Of a stretch of DNA of 64,000 nucleotides, positions 31,048 to 44,000 are shown in pieces (the first letter of the stretch is position 1; each line of letters starts with the position of its first letter). The stretch is from Cladocopium goreaui (taxonomy: Eukaryota; Sar; Dinophyceae; Suessiales; Symbiodiniaceae), in NCBI GenBank assembly GCA_947184155.2, contig CAMXCT020000260.1, positions 62,001-126,000 on the forward strand, in the 5' to 3' direction. The notes under the pieces are model-generated. The model saw only the letters and a list, made by a program, of their open reading frames with translations. It was not told where the DNA came from and did no database searches. The translations under genes and the position numbers were made by a program.

Positions 31048-31469
31048 GAAACGCAGATTGTGTGATTTGATTTTATTCATACACCATTGCGGAATCACTG
31101 TCCTCTCTCTCTCTCTCTAATTTACCTTCAAACATATCTTGATACACGCTGCACTCATCATGGTGAGTGCTTGGAGCGTACGATGAATTTGTTTCATGGT
31201 GGCTGTAGGGAAGATCATTCTTGAAAATCCAACGGGAGATTCCTATAGATTCTTGTCAATCGCTGCCATGCCTTCAGTAACCCCAATCCACAACCTTTTT
31301 GAATAGCTCACTGCTCATCCACAGATCCTCATTTCTGACCAGCGCCATGTTGCGGTCGTTGGTGAGATGGGCACCACATTTGAAGCCCCGAGTGAAGGGG
31401 GGCGTCATACCTTTCCACCAACGGATCCGAAAGGACTGGCCCAGTGCCAGCCATCGTGGTCATGATCAT

Positions 31470-31588
31470 TACCCTCTGGCTATTTAACATAGCCATGGTA
31501 TAGATGGCCCATAGAAATAGATGGTTTACCTGGGTGTACCTATTAAAAATGGTGATTTGCCATGGCTATGTCAAATAACCAAATGGTA
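31470..31588. repeat. Family A element
   Basis: The left end is taccctctggctatttaac and the right end is caaataaccaaatggta. Confidence 0.8.
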
Positions 31589-31992
31589 TATTGAAGATAT
31601 TGAAGTGCTGTTCCAGTTATAATTGGAATTCACATGAATTCACCATAGTTACAGGATAATTACAGGATGTTACAGGTGTTGTAATGCAACTTATGGGGGT
31701 TGTAACATGTTACAGTGCTTCTCGATCCCCAGGATGGCTTCACACGGAGCCGGGCGAAGCCATCCATGATCATGTGTTGGTCATGTTCTTGTTTATGTAC
31801 TTTTATGTCATGTGTATAATATATATATATATTATATGTCATAGTATATTAACATATTGAAGACATCATTTTGCGAACCGCATGTTGGAAACTTCTGGAT
31901 CCACCAGATTCTGCTACTACATGGAGTTTCTGCATGTTTTTTGCACCATGTTGTTGCAGCTGGTTCCACAGAAAGCCAGCCATTCTCTGCAG

Positions 31993-32065
31993 GAAGAAAA
32001 TGAAAAGCGCTATAGACAGCCACCTGGAAGCATGCTGCTGCCAATGTTGATCGATGTTTGTGAGG
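31993..32065 (+). CDS. Tentative 5' exon of uL24 gene
   Basis: The acceptor is ctgcag|gaa. It reads EENEKRYRQPPGSMLLPMLI then DVCE and ends phase 1 at a GC donor. Assignment to uL24 rests only on phase and position. Confidence 0.4.
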
Positions 32066-35000
32066 GCTCTGCCCCAAAGTTAGACGGGCATCTGCCAATC
32101 AGTGCATCTTGGGTTTCACGTTGATAGGGCAATGACTCACTGATTCCAACTGGCTTCGAATTTAGAGGTCAATCCACAAGATGGCCTCATTCATTGTTTT
32201 ACAATATTCCTCAGTCAGGTTCCAAGCTTTGGCTGCACTTTCACTTTCGATTGCGCTATCTGTTTTGTGAATGTACTCGCAAGCAGGGAAAACTTGATAA
32301 TACAGTTCGGTTCCAAACAGGCTCTCAGAAATAGCCTAAGCCTAAAACATTTAAGTTGTCACATCCATAGAGATGGATCTTCTGTTTTTCACCTTTTCAC
32401 CATTGTTTCATCATGTTTCATCCAGAAAAAAACAAAAAAATACAAAATCACAGGGTCCGGCTGGTGCTTTTCCGTTGTCTCTAGGAGTGACACCCAGGTT
32501 GCCTTTCCTGCGCATTAGCAAAGAGATGTCCATGTGGCCCTCTCCTCCCGATCCACGGGAGCCGGGAAGGGAGTAATCACAAGGGGGCCAAGAAAGACCC
32601 TGACCTTTCGTATTTTTGTTTTCAAATTTCACCGAAGACACTTCAGACACAGCGGCATTGTCAAAACTACGCTACCCCACGAATTTGATGCTTCATCATG
32701 ATGTTTTCGTGGTTTTCCCCATCAAAAATGCATTTTTTTTAGTTCCTGCAGGATGTGGACCGCAAATTGGTGAGAATTGATCTGGCGAAGGCGAGACTTT
32801 TGGAGTCGAAAAAACTGGCCGGTGAATGGATCGAAGAACGGTCGAAAACTGGTAGAAATTCGTAGAAGAGGCGGTGAAAAGTGAGTGAAAAACCCGTGAA
32901 TACATGGTATACATGGTTCTCAATGGGGGTTAGCCTCTGGTTGGTTAATGGTTGTTAGTTGTTCATGGAACATCTAAATCTGGTTGGTGGTTTCAAACAT
33001 GAATGTTATTGTCCATTTCATTTATGGGATGTCATCCGAAACCCATTGACGAACTCCATCATTTTTCAAGATTGTTTTTTAACCACCAACCAGACATGTT
33101 TCTCAATGTTTTCCATATTTTCCTGCAACATGGGTAAATGGTAGCCTTTAGTCAAACCTGTCCTTTGTGATAGCGCACTCAGTACACCTATCCTTTGGAA
33201 GCGCCCTTTTCAAGTATGGAAAATCATGGAAAGTCAACAGAACGAATAGAGAAACAAAAACATGGAAAATCCAATGTCCGCCATTTTTTTACTGGCATTC
33301 TGTTTGGTGTCACTGTTGGTAGAAGGATGTGACCTAGAGCCGGGGGTCATGGTCTGTACATCAATGATTGCATATCAATCTCAAGGGTGAACATGTGTTA
33401 TATATGAGGAAATGGACAGCGCGTGAATCTGTAGCTATGCAGGGTCTGGAACAGTGGCACTTCTGATATCTCCTTCCAAAGATTCGCACCACATTTTCCC
33501 TGGGGAAAGGCCAGGTTGGACGAGTGCGGCCTGTTGTGCTAGGCCAATTTCTGCCAAACTGACATACTGACATACCAATTGTACATCCTCATGACCCAGC
33601 ATTGACATGGGGATGACATGAACGTAACATGGTATTGGACTGTGCTTAATCAATTGAGTTGTAATGCCCTTTCTAATCATCATGAACTATAGATGGCCCA
33701 TTTATATGATAAAAATGATGATTTACCTCTTGAACATGGTATCCTATCAGAGATCCGTAGGCCCTTTATGTCTGTTCAACTCCGAACTGTTGCTGGAAAA
33801 CCTGAGGGATCCAACACATATTACCATCTGGTTATGACTCACAGTTCGCCATGGAAAGATCCACCATGCTACTTGGTGGCTCATCCCACTTAGTAAGTGG
33901 GTTATAACCCCAGTTATAAATGGGATAAGTAGGGTTATTCCACTTGTAATTGGGGTTACAACCCATTTACTAAGTGGGATGAGCCACCAAGTATTAAGTT
34001 CGGTAAACCATCTATTTCGATTAGGGCCATGGCTAACCATGGCTATGTTAGTCATAACCAGAGGGTATAATACACATCATAAAACATTAAGAAACATTAA
34101 AAAACTGGTCACATCGAAACCGGCAGAGGGTTTTTCCATGATTGTCTCGTAGAAAACCTGTCGGATTTGTAGGGATGAACATGTACGAAAAAAATAGACC
34201 TACAGTATATGCTATGGATGGTATGTTTACCATTGTTTACTGCAGTAGGAAGCCCCTGCTATAGTTTTCAGCGCACATTTTTTTTGGATGGAATGCCTCT
34301 GGATATTTAACGTAGCTGTGGGAAATCACCATTTTCAAGAGGTAAATCATCATGTTTATCATATAAATGGGCCATGTATGCTATAGCTACGTTAAATAAC
34401 CAGAGGGTATATCATTACTGGTTGGTGGTTTGGAACATTTTTTATTTTTCCATATATTGGAAATAATGATCCCAACTGACTTTCGTATGTTTCAGAGGGG
34501 TTGAAACCACCAACCAGATTAATAGCGTATGTTTTAACAGCTAATTTGCTCTGAAAACCAGGAGATGGGGGTCCGAGTTGGAGACCGCGTGCGGGTGCTC
34601 TACGGCAGCGAGAAGGGGAAGCTGGGCAGTCCGGGTGGAAGGGCCCCCTGGTTTAAAAAGCCATAAATGGGTATAATCCACTAATCTATAATGATATATA
34701 GTGATATATAATGATATATAATGATATATAATGATATATAATGATGTATAATCATATATATAATCATATATATAATCATATATATATGTAATCATACATA
34801 ATCATTTATAATCATATATATAATAATCATATATAAACATTTATAATCATGTCAAATCATATAAAATCATTTAAAATCATGTATAATCATATAGAATCAT
34901 ATTTAATGTTGGATACTGATTAGTGTAGGCCCCCCTTCAACAATTTTAGGCTACTCAATAAATCGGCATTTTCTGGCCCCCCCCCCTCAACATGTTTTAG

Positions 35001-38000
35001 GATAGTCAACTTAAGTAAGGATTTCAATTGACATCAATCTACTTTCAATTGATGTCCTTTTAAATCCCAAAAACAATGCTCCAAAAGTTTTTGTGCACAA
35101 TAGGGTACCATCAAACCAATTACATTATTGAGGATCTGGGTCACTCGTGGGCCATGGGGTACCCCATTGAAAAATTGCTCGGGTGCTATTTTTTAAATAA
35201 GGGTTTAATAAGGCATCTAATTATTTGGGAAACCTTGCATTTTCAAGGCTTTAACATGGATATGGCTTTCTAAAGTAAATGGACCAGCTTTACCCAAAGA
35301 AAGGTGTATAAAGGGGGATAAAGCTCCTCCTCAAAAAAATGGATCTGAGAAAAAACTTCTCACAATAGAGGCTCACCCCCCCATTCACAAGATACTCAAT
35401 TATTTATGAAAATTGTCTCACAAAAGAGTCCCAGGAGACTAATCGGTATACAACATTAATCAAATATAATCATATATAATCATATATAATGATATATATA
35501 TAATGATTTAGAGTAACATATAATCATATATAATCATGTAGAATCATATAGAATCATATCGAATCATATAGAAACATATGTAACCATATATAATCATATA
35601 ATGAAATATAATGAAATATAATGAAATATAATGGAATTTAATGGAATATAATGGAGTATGAATATGAGTGAAATATATATTGGTGAATAGACTCTCGTAA
35701 TCAAGCATTGCTTGGAAAATCATTAATTTAGTGCGGGGAGTTCCAACTGCCATGTTTGGTTATTGGAGTTGATTATTGGAGAGTAAGAATACATATATAT
35801 ATATGTATAATACACATAATTCCTAGTCAGACAGTTCAACTATTAGTTCGACATATTCATCAGGGCATGTTCTTGTAGTAAAGTGATTTCAAGATGGCCA
35901 AATGGTGTCCTGTCACATTCTATTGGAATATACTGAAATTGTTTGTACTAATTTTCGATGAAAACATGGAGGAATTCTGCGAACTTGCCATTGAGATCAG
36001 TAGGTGGCTCAATTGAATCGAGAATCAAGAGGAAAACCCTGAAAATGATCTAAGATATATAGGGCCTGCAATGTGGTGCCCCCTAGATAGCTAAGTTGGT
36101 TAATAACTCCAATAACTATGGTTTATGGTACTTATAACTATAGTTCCTGGGGATTATAAACCAGCGTTCACATCACTGGGGGGCCCACATTTGGCATCGA
36201 GAATCGGAGTTGCTCATCCCAACAGCATTGTTCTGCAACGTGTGGGGAGTGGGTCACCAAGCGTGCACGAGTTCAGCTTGGCATTTTTTTTGGGAGCCAA
36301 TTGGGATACGATATCACAAACCAGAGGTATCCAGAGCTATTGCTCGTATGATCTGTATATTTTATTAATCAGTTTGAAAGTTCGATTGACAAACATTGGC
36401 AACAGAAACAGATTGCCGAGGACTGACTATGTTTTTTTTCAACATATGGCAACAAGTGGCAGGCCGCTGGTCATCGTGATCCAACAACTCGTTGCTGGTC
36501 ATCCATGCCAAGGGGCACGTATATCACGTACGTTTCACAAAGCATCGACCCGGCACCAAGGAAGTATGGTGTGACTCTGCTGCAGAAGATCACTTGTTGG
36601 CTTTGGAGAAGTGATACCTCACCGCATGACGGGAAAAAATAGGATCCCTCCGGCAATCTTTTACATGCTGGAAACTGGAAACTCCCTATTTTACATCATT
36701 TTACCCAAATGGTACATCCCATTTTACATCCCATTTTATATTCCATGAATGTTCCATGACATCCCCACGATATCTCCATATAAAACCAGCCCCTTTTTAG
36801 GTGATCAGTCGCATCCTGCATGACAAGAATCAGGCGTGGAGCGTGATTGGATGAGGTTGAAATTGGGGTATTAATACTATATGTATATTACTTTGCTATA
36901 TAATGCTCTATATATACTATACTATAGTAGACTAGACTATACTATACATTACTGTACATTACTATACATTACTTTACATTACTATACATTACTATACATT
37001 CTTTACATACTATACATTACTATACATTGCTATAAATTACTATACATTACTATACTTACGTACTTATGTACTTGATGTATCTTGGTGTCGTAATCCAAAC
37101 CCACACAAATAGCTAGTTAGCTAATGTCAGCTAGGCATTTCAGTGATTTGACTTGTAAAGCGTGAATGGGTAGTTTGATATTGTGTTTTTTTGGGGTCAA
37201 TATTAATGATTAATTTACTTATGGTGGGTAGTATGATATTGATAATATATATATATATTGACCATAATATATATATATATATAATATATACATATATATA
37301 TACATATATATATATATACATATATATATACATATATATATAAACATATATCCCATATTAATGGGTCATGCTTCCCATATTTCCCATATTTCTTTATAGT
37401 TATCAAACTACCCCTGGAAAACGACGTGAATCGCCCTGGGAAATCTGGATGGGTTCCCATCCACAGGTCATCGTCAACGGAGTGAGCCTCAAAAGAAGTG
37501 CCAAAGCTCAGGGCGAAGGTCTCGAGCTGTGGCGAAGGTCATGCTTAAGATCGATTCACCATGATTGACCATGATTGGTCAATCTATGTCTATTTATATA
37601 TCACACACATAATATATATATATATAATTATTATAACTACATATATATATATATATATATATTATATTGAATAATATTTTTTTTAATACATATGTAACAT
37701 TGGTGGGTTGTTTGATACGAGCCAAAGCGTCTTTCTGTTGGCCAACGACTCACCTCATGAGGTTTCTGGCACCCCGAGCCTGGCCCCGGAAAACCCTCCC
37801 TGGTGACGGTGGAGCCCCTTGGCAAACGGCTGGTTGGTGGTCAATAGTGATGGTTAATAGTGGTTAATCTATGGTTAATCTATGGTTAACCTATGGAATC
37901 ATGGTTAATCTATGGTTAATCTATGGAATCATGGTTAATCTATGGTTAATCTATGGTTAATCTATGGTTAATCTATGGTTAATAGTGGTTAATAAGCTAT

Positions 38001-41000
38001 AAACCAACAAGAATGGGAATATGATGTGAATGATGTCTGGTTGGTGGTGACTGGAACCTGGCTGGCTTTCATGACTTTCCATTCAGTTGGGAATGTCATC
38101 ATCCCAACTGACGAACTCATATTGTCAGAGGGGTTGAAACCACCAACCAGTTAAACATAACCCAAAATAACATGATAACTAATTGATAATTAATGATGTT
38201 AATGATAATTAATAATGTTAAATATGTTTATGATTCATGATATTATACCTAATATGTCAATGTTAAATGTTAATATTAATAGGTTAAATGATAGTGAACA
38301 TTTATTAAATATCATGGTTTGATGGGATTCGATGTGTATAATCCAAATATCATTATTAATAAATATTGATGTAATGATTATACACATTGACATTTAATGT
38401 TAATCACCATAAAACCATTCATATCCCACTAACATTTGATTAATTATATACCATCACTATCCCAGCAACAAGAACACGATTAATGGAGGTTTCCATTAGT
38501 GGGGGTACTTCAAAATGGATGGTTTACAATGGAAAATCCAAATATAAAATGGATGAGAACTGGGGGTACCTCCATTTCAGGAAACCTCTATTTGATTTAT
38601 ACTTGAACCAGTTGTTTCGGTTGTTTAAAGCCCATCGAAGCACAACTACTAGCTGAGAAAACCATTACCATAGAAGGAACAGTTCTTTTACTTATGAACC
38701 AAACTTAGCTATGTGGCAGTGTGTCAAAACCTTGTACCCCTGGTGAACATCAAAATAGCTGGTAAATGGATGTTCATCCCCCTAAAAATGGTATTAATAG
38801 GTATTGATCCATACCCATGTGGCACCAACTTGGATGCGCTTGTTGTTGATCCCTTTCTGCGAAGACTGTGGGACACATCCCTGGGTGAAAGTCCCAGAAA
38901 AAACGTTGCTCTCCTGGGATCCCGTACAAATTCATCGAAGAAACATGTCCCAATGGATGCCATAACAATGCTGGTTGGTGGTGACTGGAACCATATAATT
39001 TTCCTGGTGAATCCATGGTTAATCTATGGTTAATAATGGTTAATAATGGTTAATAATTGGAATAACACTATATCTGGTTGGTGGTTTGGAACATGAATTT
39101 TCCTGGTTAATCTATTGTTAATAATGGTTAATAATGGTTAATAATTGGAATAACAATATATCTGGTTGGTGGTTTGGAACATGGCTAGATTATGACTTTC
39201 CATATATTGGGAATGTCATAATCCCAACTGACTCATGTTTTTCAGAGGGGTTGAAACCACCAACCAGCAATGATTTTGCCATCCTATCCATGTTGATTGG
39301 ACGATCTCGGAATTGGGACATGTTCTGTATCCAAGCGCTTGGCATATTCCTGCTATGAGGTGGTGCCCCATGTTGGCCCCATCTTGATTTGATCAGGTAA
39401 AGTCAAGTATTAATTAAGGCTTATGGTCATTCCATCTTTAGACTGACAATCCGTGGTTCACCATATATATCTAACACTGAGGTTTCCGGTCATTCTGGCT
39501 CTAGTTAGATGCTATTTCCCCACCTGCCAGGTGAGGGTTGTTAGATTTTATGTCAGTTGCCTCCTCCTCCTTCTCCTCCTCCTCCTCCGCCTCCTCCTGC
39601 CTCGTCCTCCTCTCCTCCTCCTCCTCGTCCTCCTCGTCGTCCTCGTCGTCCTCGTCGTCCTTGCTCAACTGCGACTCGCGATCCACAGTGTTCGCTGCCG
39701 GACCTCAACCACGACCATCCACGCCCAGTGTTCCCTGCCGGACCTCAACCACGACCATCCACGCCCAATGTTCCCTGCCGGACCTCAACCACGACCATCC
39801 ACGCCCAGTGTTCCCTGCCGGACCTCAACCACGACCATCCACGCCCAGTGTTCCCTGCCGGACCTCAACCGCGAGTATCCACTCCAAGTGTTCCCTGCCG
39901 GACCTCATGTAGGAAGATATGGGACAAAGAATGTGCAGAAGAAAGTTAGAAAGAATGTCAGAAAGAATGTCAGAAGATATGCCAGAAGATATGCCAGATA
40001 GAATGCCAGATTGAATGCCAGATAAAATGTCAGATAGAGTGCCAGAAGATATGCCAGATAGAATGCCAGAAGATTTGCCAGATAGAATGCCAGAAAATAT
40101 GCCAGAAGATATGCCAGATAGATATGCCAGAAGATATTCCAGAAGATATGCCAGATAGAATGCCAGATAGAATGCCAGATAGAATGCCAGAAGATATGTC
40201 AGAATATATGCCAGAAGATATGTCAGATAGAATGCCAGAAGATATGTCAGAATATATGCCAGAAGATATGCCAGATAGAATGCCAGAAGATATGTCAGAT
40301 AGAGTGCCAAAAGATATGCCAGATAGAATGCCAGAAGATTTGCCAGATAGAATGCCAGAAGATATGCCAGATAGAATGCCAGAAGATATGCCAGAAGATA
40401 TGCCAGATCATATGCCAGAAGATATGCCAGATAGAATGTCAAATAGAATGTCAGAAGATATGTCAGATAGAATGCCAGAAGATTTGCCAGTAAGAAAATG
40501 TATAAATGTCATGGTGGGGATCACACGAAGTAAAGTAATTTTCTTTAGACAACTCCCTATGTTAGTTGTTCTATTGACGAGGGCAGGGCCCCTTGGCATC
40601 TGAGATGTCCCATCCACATCACCAATGTGGCGCTGATCGATCCGGTGACCAAGCAGCCCACGAGGGTCAAGAGGAGGGGCCGATCAAAATCTTACTGCCG
40701 CACGCAGGGTGGCTGGATGGGTTGCTGGGGGTTGCTGGGATGATTATTACATATTATTACTAGATTTACTAGTGATGAAATGGATCATTCCCGAAAATTC
40801 CCTGCGTAAAACGCACCAGTAAGAAATTCGTTGTCGGAGGGGATCAATTGCTAGTTCCCACGGTTACAACGAACGATGGAAAATGATGGAAAATGGGGGA
40901 AAAATGGGGGGAGTTCTACGGCCAACATGGATTGAACATGATTGAACCGAAATTAATCTGGCTTGAACTTTAAGCACGGCAAGTTGGAACCTAACGTGAC

Positions 41001-44000
41001 TTAACCATGAAGAATGGTGGATTGTGGCAGATCAGGGAGATAAAAATTATATTCAAATGGTAAAACACATTGGAAGCTAATTCCATGTTCAGCTCATTAT
41101 TTTTAGGGAATAATATTGGGATTTTATCAGGGAACGACCATCATTAATGGAAAACCTGATTGGATTTGAACATCACATTGGGATAAATGTTGTTGTTCTT
41201 TTGCTTGGGATATTATCAGATTATATCAGATTTATCAGGGACTTGTTAGGTTGATATATATATATATATATTTACATGCTGTCATGTATATATATATATT
41301 ATGTATATAGATTATACCGACGTCACTGGCAGTCACCATGATGGTTAGTACAGCAAGGGTTAACTGCACCCAATGAACAGGGAGATTACCGGCACTGAGC
41401 GTGTTGGTGATTTGAAGTCATGAAATCTAACACAGGTGGAAAACCACCAATTTCTTTAAAGGTAAATCATCTATATACAACCTTCTGTTCACCAGACCAT
41501 AGCTTATTCTAAGAATCAACAACTTGAAAAAAACGATACAAATGCAAAAAATGGAACAAACAAAAAGAAAATCAGCAAAATCCAAAAAACACAAAAACAA
41601 AATAAAAGCGGAAAAAAGGGAGAAAAAAAAGGAAAGTCAAAAAGGGAAAAAAACAAGTGGAGAAAAATGGACTAGTCCATTTGCATTTTTTTTGCATTTA
41701 TTTTGCTTTCTCGATTTGTTTTTTTAGCCTTTATTTTGCATTTATTTTGCTTTTTGCCTGGAAAAAAACAAAAGAAATGCAAAACAAAAGCCCAAAAAGA
41801 CAAATCGAAAAAGCAAAATATATGCAAAAAAAATGCAAATGGACAAGTCCATTTTTCCATTTTTTTTCCTTTTTGACGTTCCTTTTTTCCCCCATTTATT
41901 TTGCGTCCGGTTTTTTTTCAGTTTTGAAGTTTTGCTTTTTGATTTTCCATGTGTTTTCCTTTTTTTTGTTTTTTTTTTCAAGTTTAAAAATCATTAGAAT
42001 AAGTGTTGAGGAGAACATACCTACAACCCTGGCATTTTCCCTGCCATGCTAGATTGTCAGAGGTTATACTTGATGAGTAGCCCAATTGAGGAGCAATTTG
42101 TTGAGCTTTCCTGCGTCCTGCCTCCAAAGCATAGCTACATGAAATTTGCGAAACTTTGCGGGCACTACCCTCTGGTTATGACTAACATAGCCATGGAAGC
42201 CATGGCCCATAGAAATAGATGATTTTCCCAGCTATAAACCTCTATTTTTAATGGATTTTCCATGGCTATCTTAAATAACCAGATGGTACTTGGCCACAAA
42301 AATATCTGGACACGGATCCTGGACGGGCATTTGTTGCATACATTTTTCTCAGTGAGACTCAGATTTCTTGGTTTCCTCAGGGCCACCGGAAAACCAATAC
42401 GAACGAGACATGTGGCCACGTGACGTGACCTCACCATCATGGTTGATATAGGAGGAAACAGCCCATCTGTGGCACATGTTCACTTGGGTTTAAATGGCTC
42501 GTTATAGATGTATGATGTATATGTACATATGTTTAAGTCAATTTTAGACTCATGACCACTTAGCAATGCAAGAGTGAATTTCATAGGTTCACGGCAATAT
42601 AGTATTACTTAGATTCAAGTATAGTTTCATGGATCAGTGGTTGATTCATAAATAGTTGCATCAATTGACTATTTTCATATTACCCTCTAGTTATGACTAA
42701 CATAGCCATGGTATAGATGGCCCTAATCGAAATAGATGGTTTACCGAACTTAAAAATGGGTGGATCTTTCCATAGCGAACTGTGAGTCATAACCAGATGG
42801 TACTTCCATAGTCTTCCATATGATTTTTCGTAGCATGGAGATCCCAACTCATCGGCTTACTTGATTTTTCGCCATGCCGGTGACTGTCACCACGACAGCC
42901 GGCCATGCACCACGACAGCCGGCCATGCACCCTGTGATAGCCGTAGCTTATTATGAATGAAAGTCTTGAATCCCCCGAAAATTCGGAAAATTCTTAGCAT
43001 TGGATACCCTCTGGTAATGACTAACATAGCTATTGAAAATGGTGATTTATAGTGGATTTACCCATTAAAAATGGTGATTTTCCATAGTTATGGTAGTTTA
43101 CCAGAGGGTATCCTGACCATTGACAATTTCATTAAAAAAAAGGCTCCCCCCAACGCAGGAGATACACCATGAACGGCAAGGGCATCCGCATCTCCAAGGT
43201 GAAAGTGAAACAAACACGGTTGTAGATACATGATGGGGTGAAGAAGTTCAAAAATCATGGATACTGTACTTGTACGTATATAGTGCCTAGATATGATACA
43301 TATATATATACATACATGCATGCATGCATGCATACATACATACTTACATTAATTATATGTATATGTATAGTATACAGTAGATGATATACATACAAAAGTC
43401 AGTAAATATGTATGATGAATGATGTGTACACAAACATACATGCATACATGCATACATGCATACATGCATACATGCATACATGCATACATGCATACATGCA
43501 CACATGCACACATGCACACATGCACACATGCACACATGCACACATGCACAGATGCACAGATGCACACATGCACACATGCACAGATGCACAGATGCACAGA
43601 TGCACACATATATGCACACACACACATACCTATACACACACACATACCTACATACCTACATACCTACATACCTACATACCTACATACCTACATACCTACA
43701 TGCCTACATGCCTACATACCTACATACCTACATTTCTTCTCTTTTTTCATACCTACATACCTACATACCTACATACCTACATTTTCTTCTCTTTAATCAT
43801 ACCTACATACCTACATACTTACATACCTACCTACCTACCTACCTGCATGCATACATACATACATATATATATATATATCATAGTGTCCAATGTATACCGG
43901 ATTGCGCCCAAGTGCTTGGCCCAGGGGATGCTGTTTCAGTTTCAGTTGGTTGAGATGCAATGTTCCATTGAGATGGTGAGTCAAAATAGTTATGTCTGGG

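Noticed and set aside
38713-39033. 106-codon + ORF with ALVVDPFLRRLWDTSLGES
   Set aside because: It runs into a family D arm, and no border or phase links it to the uL24 exons.
39825-40603. 205-codon - strand ORF (YLAYLLA repeats) and 159-codon + strand ORF (MPED repeats)
   Set aside because: Both arise from the 12-bp satellite. The + ORF runs out of frame over a well-supported uL24 exon.
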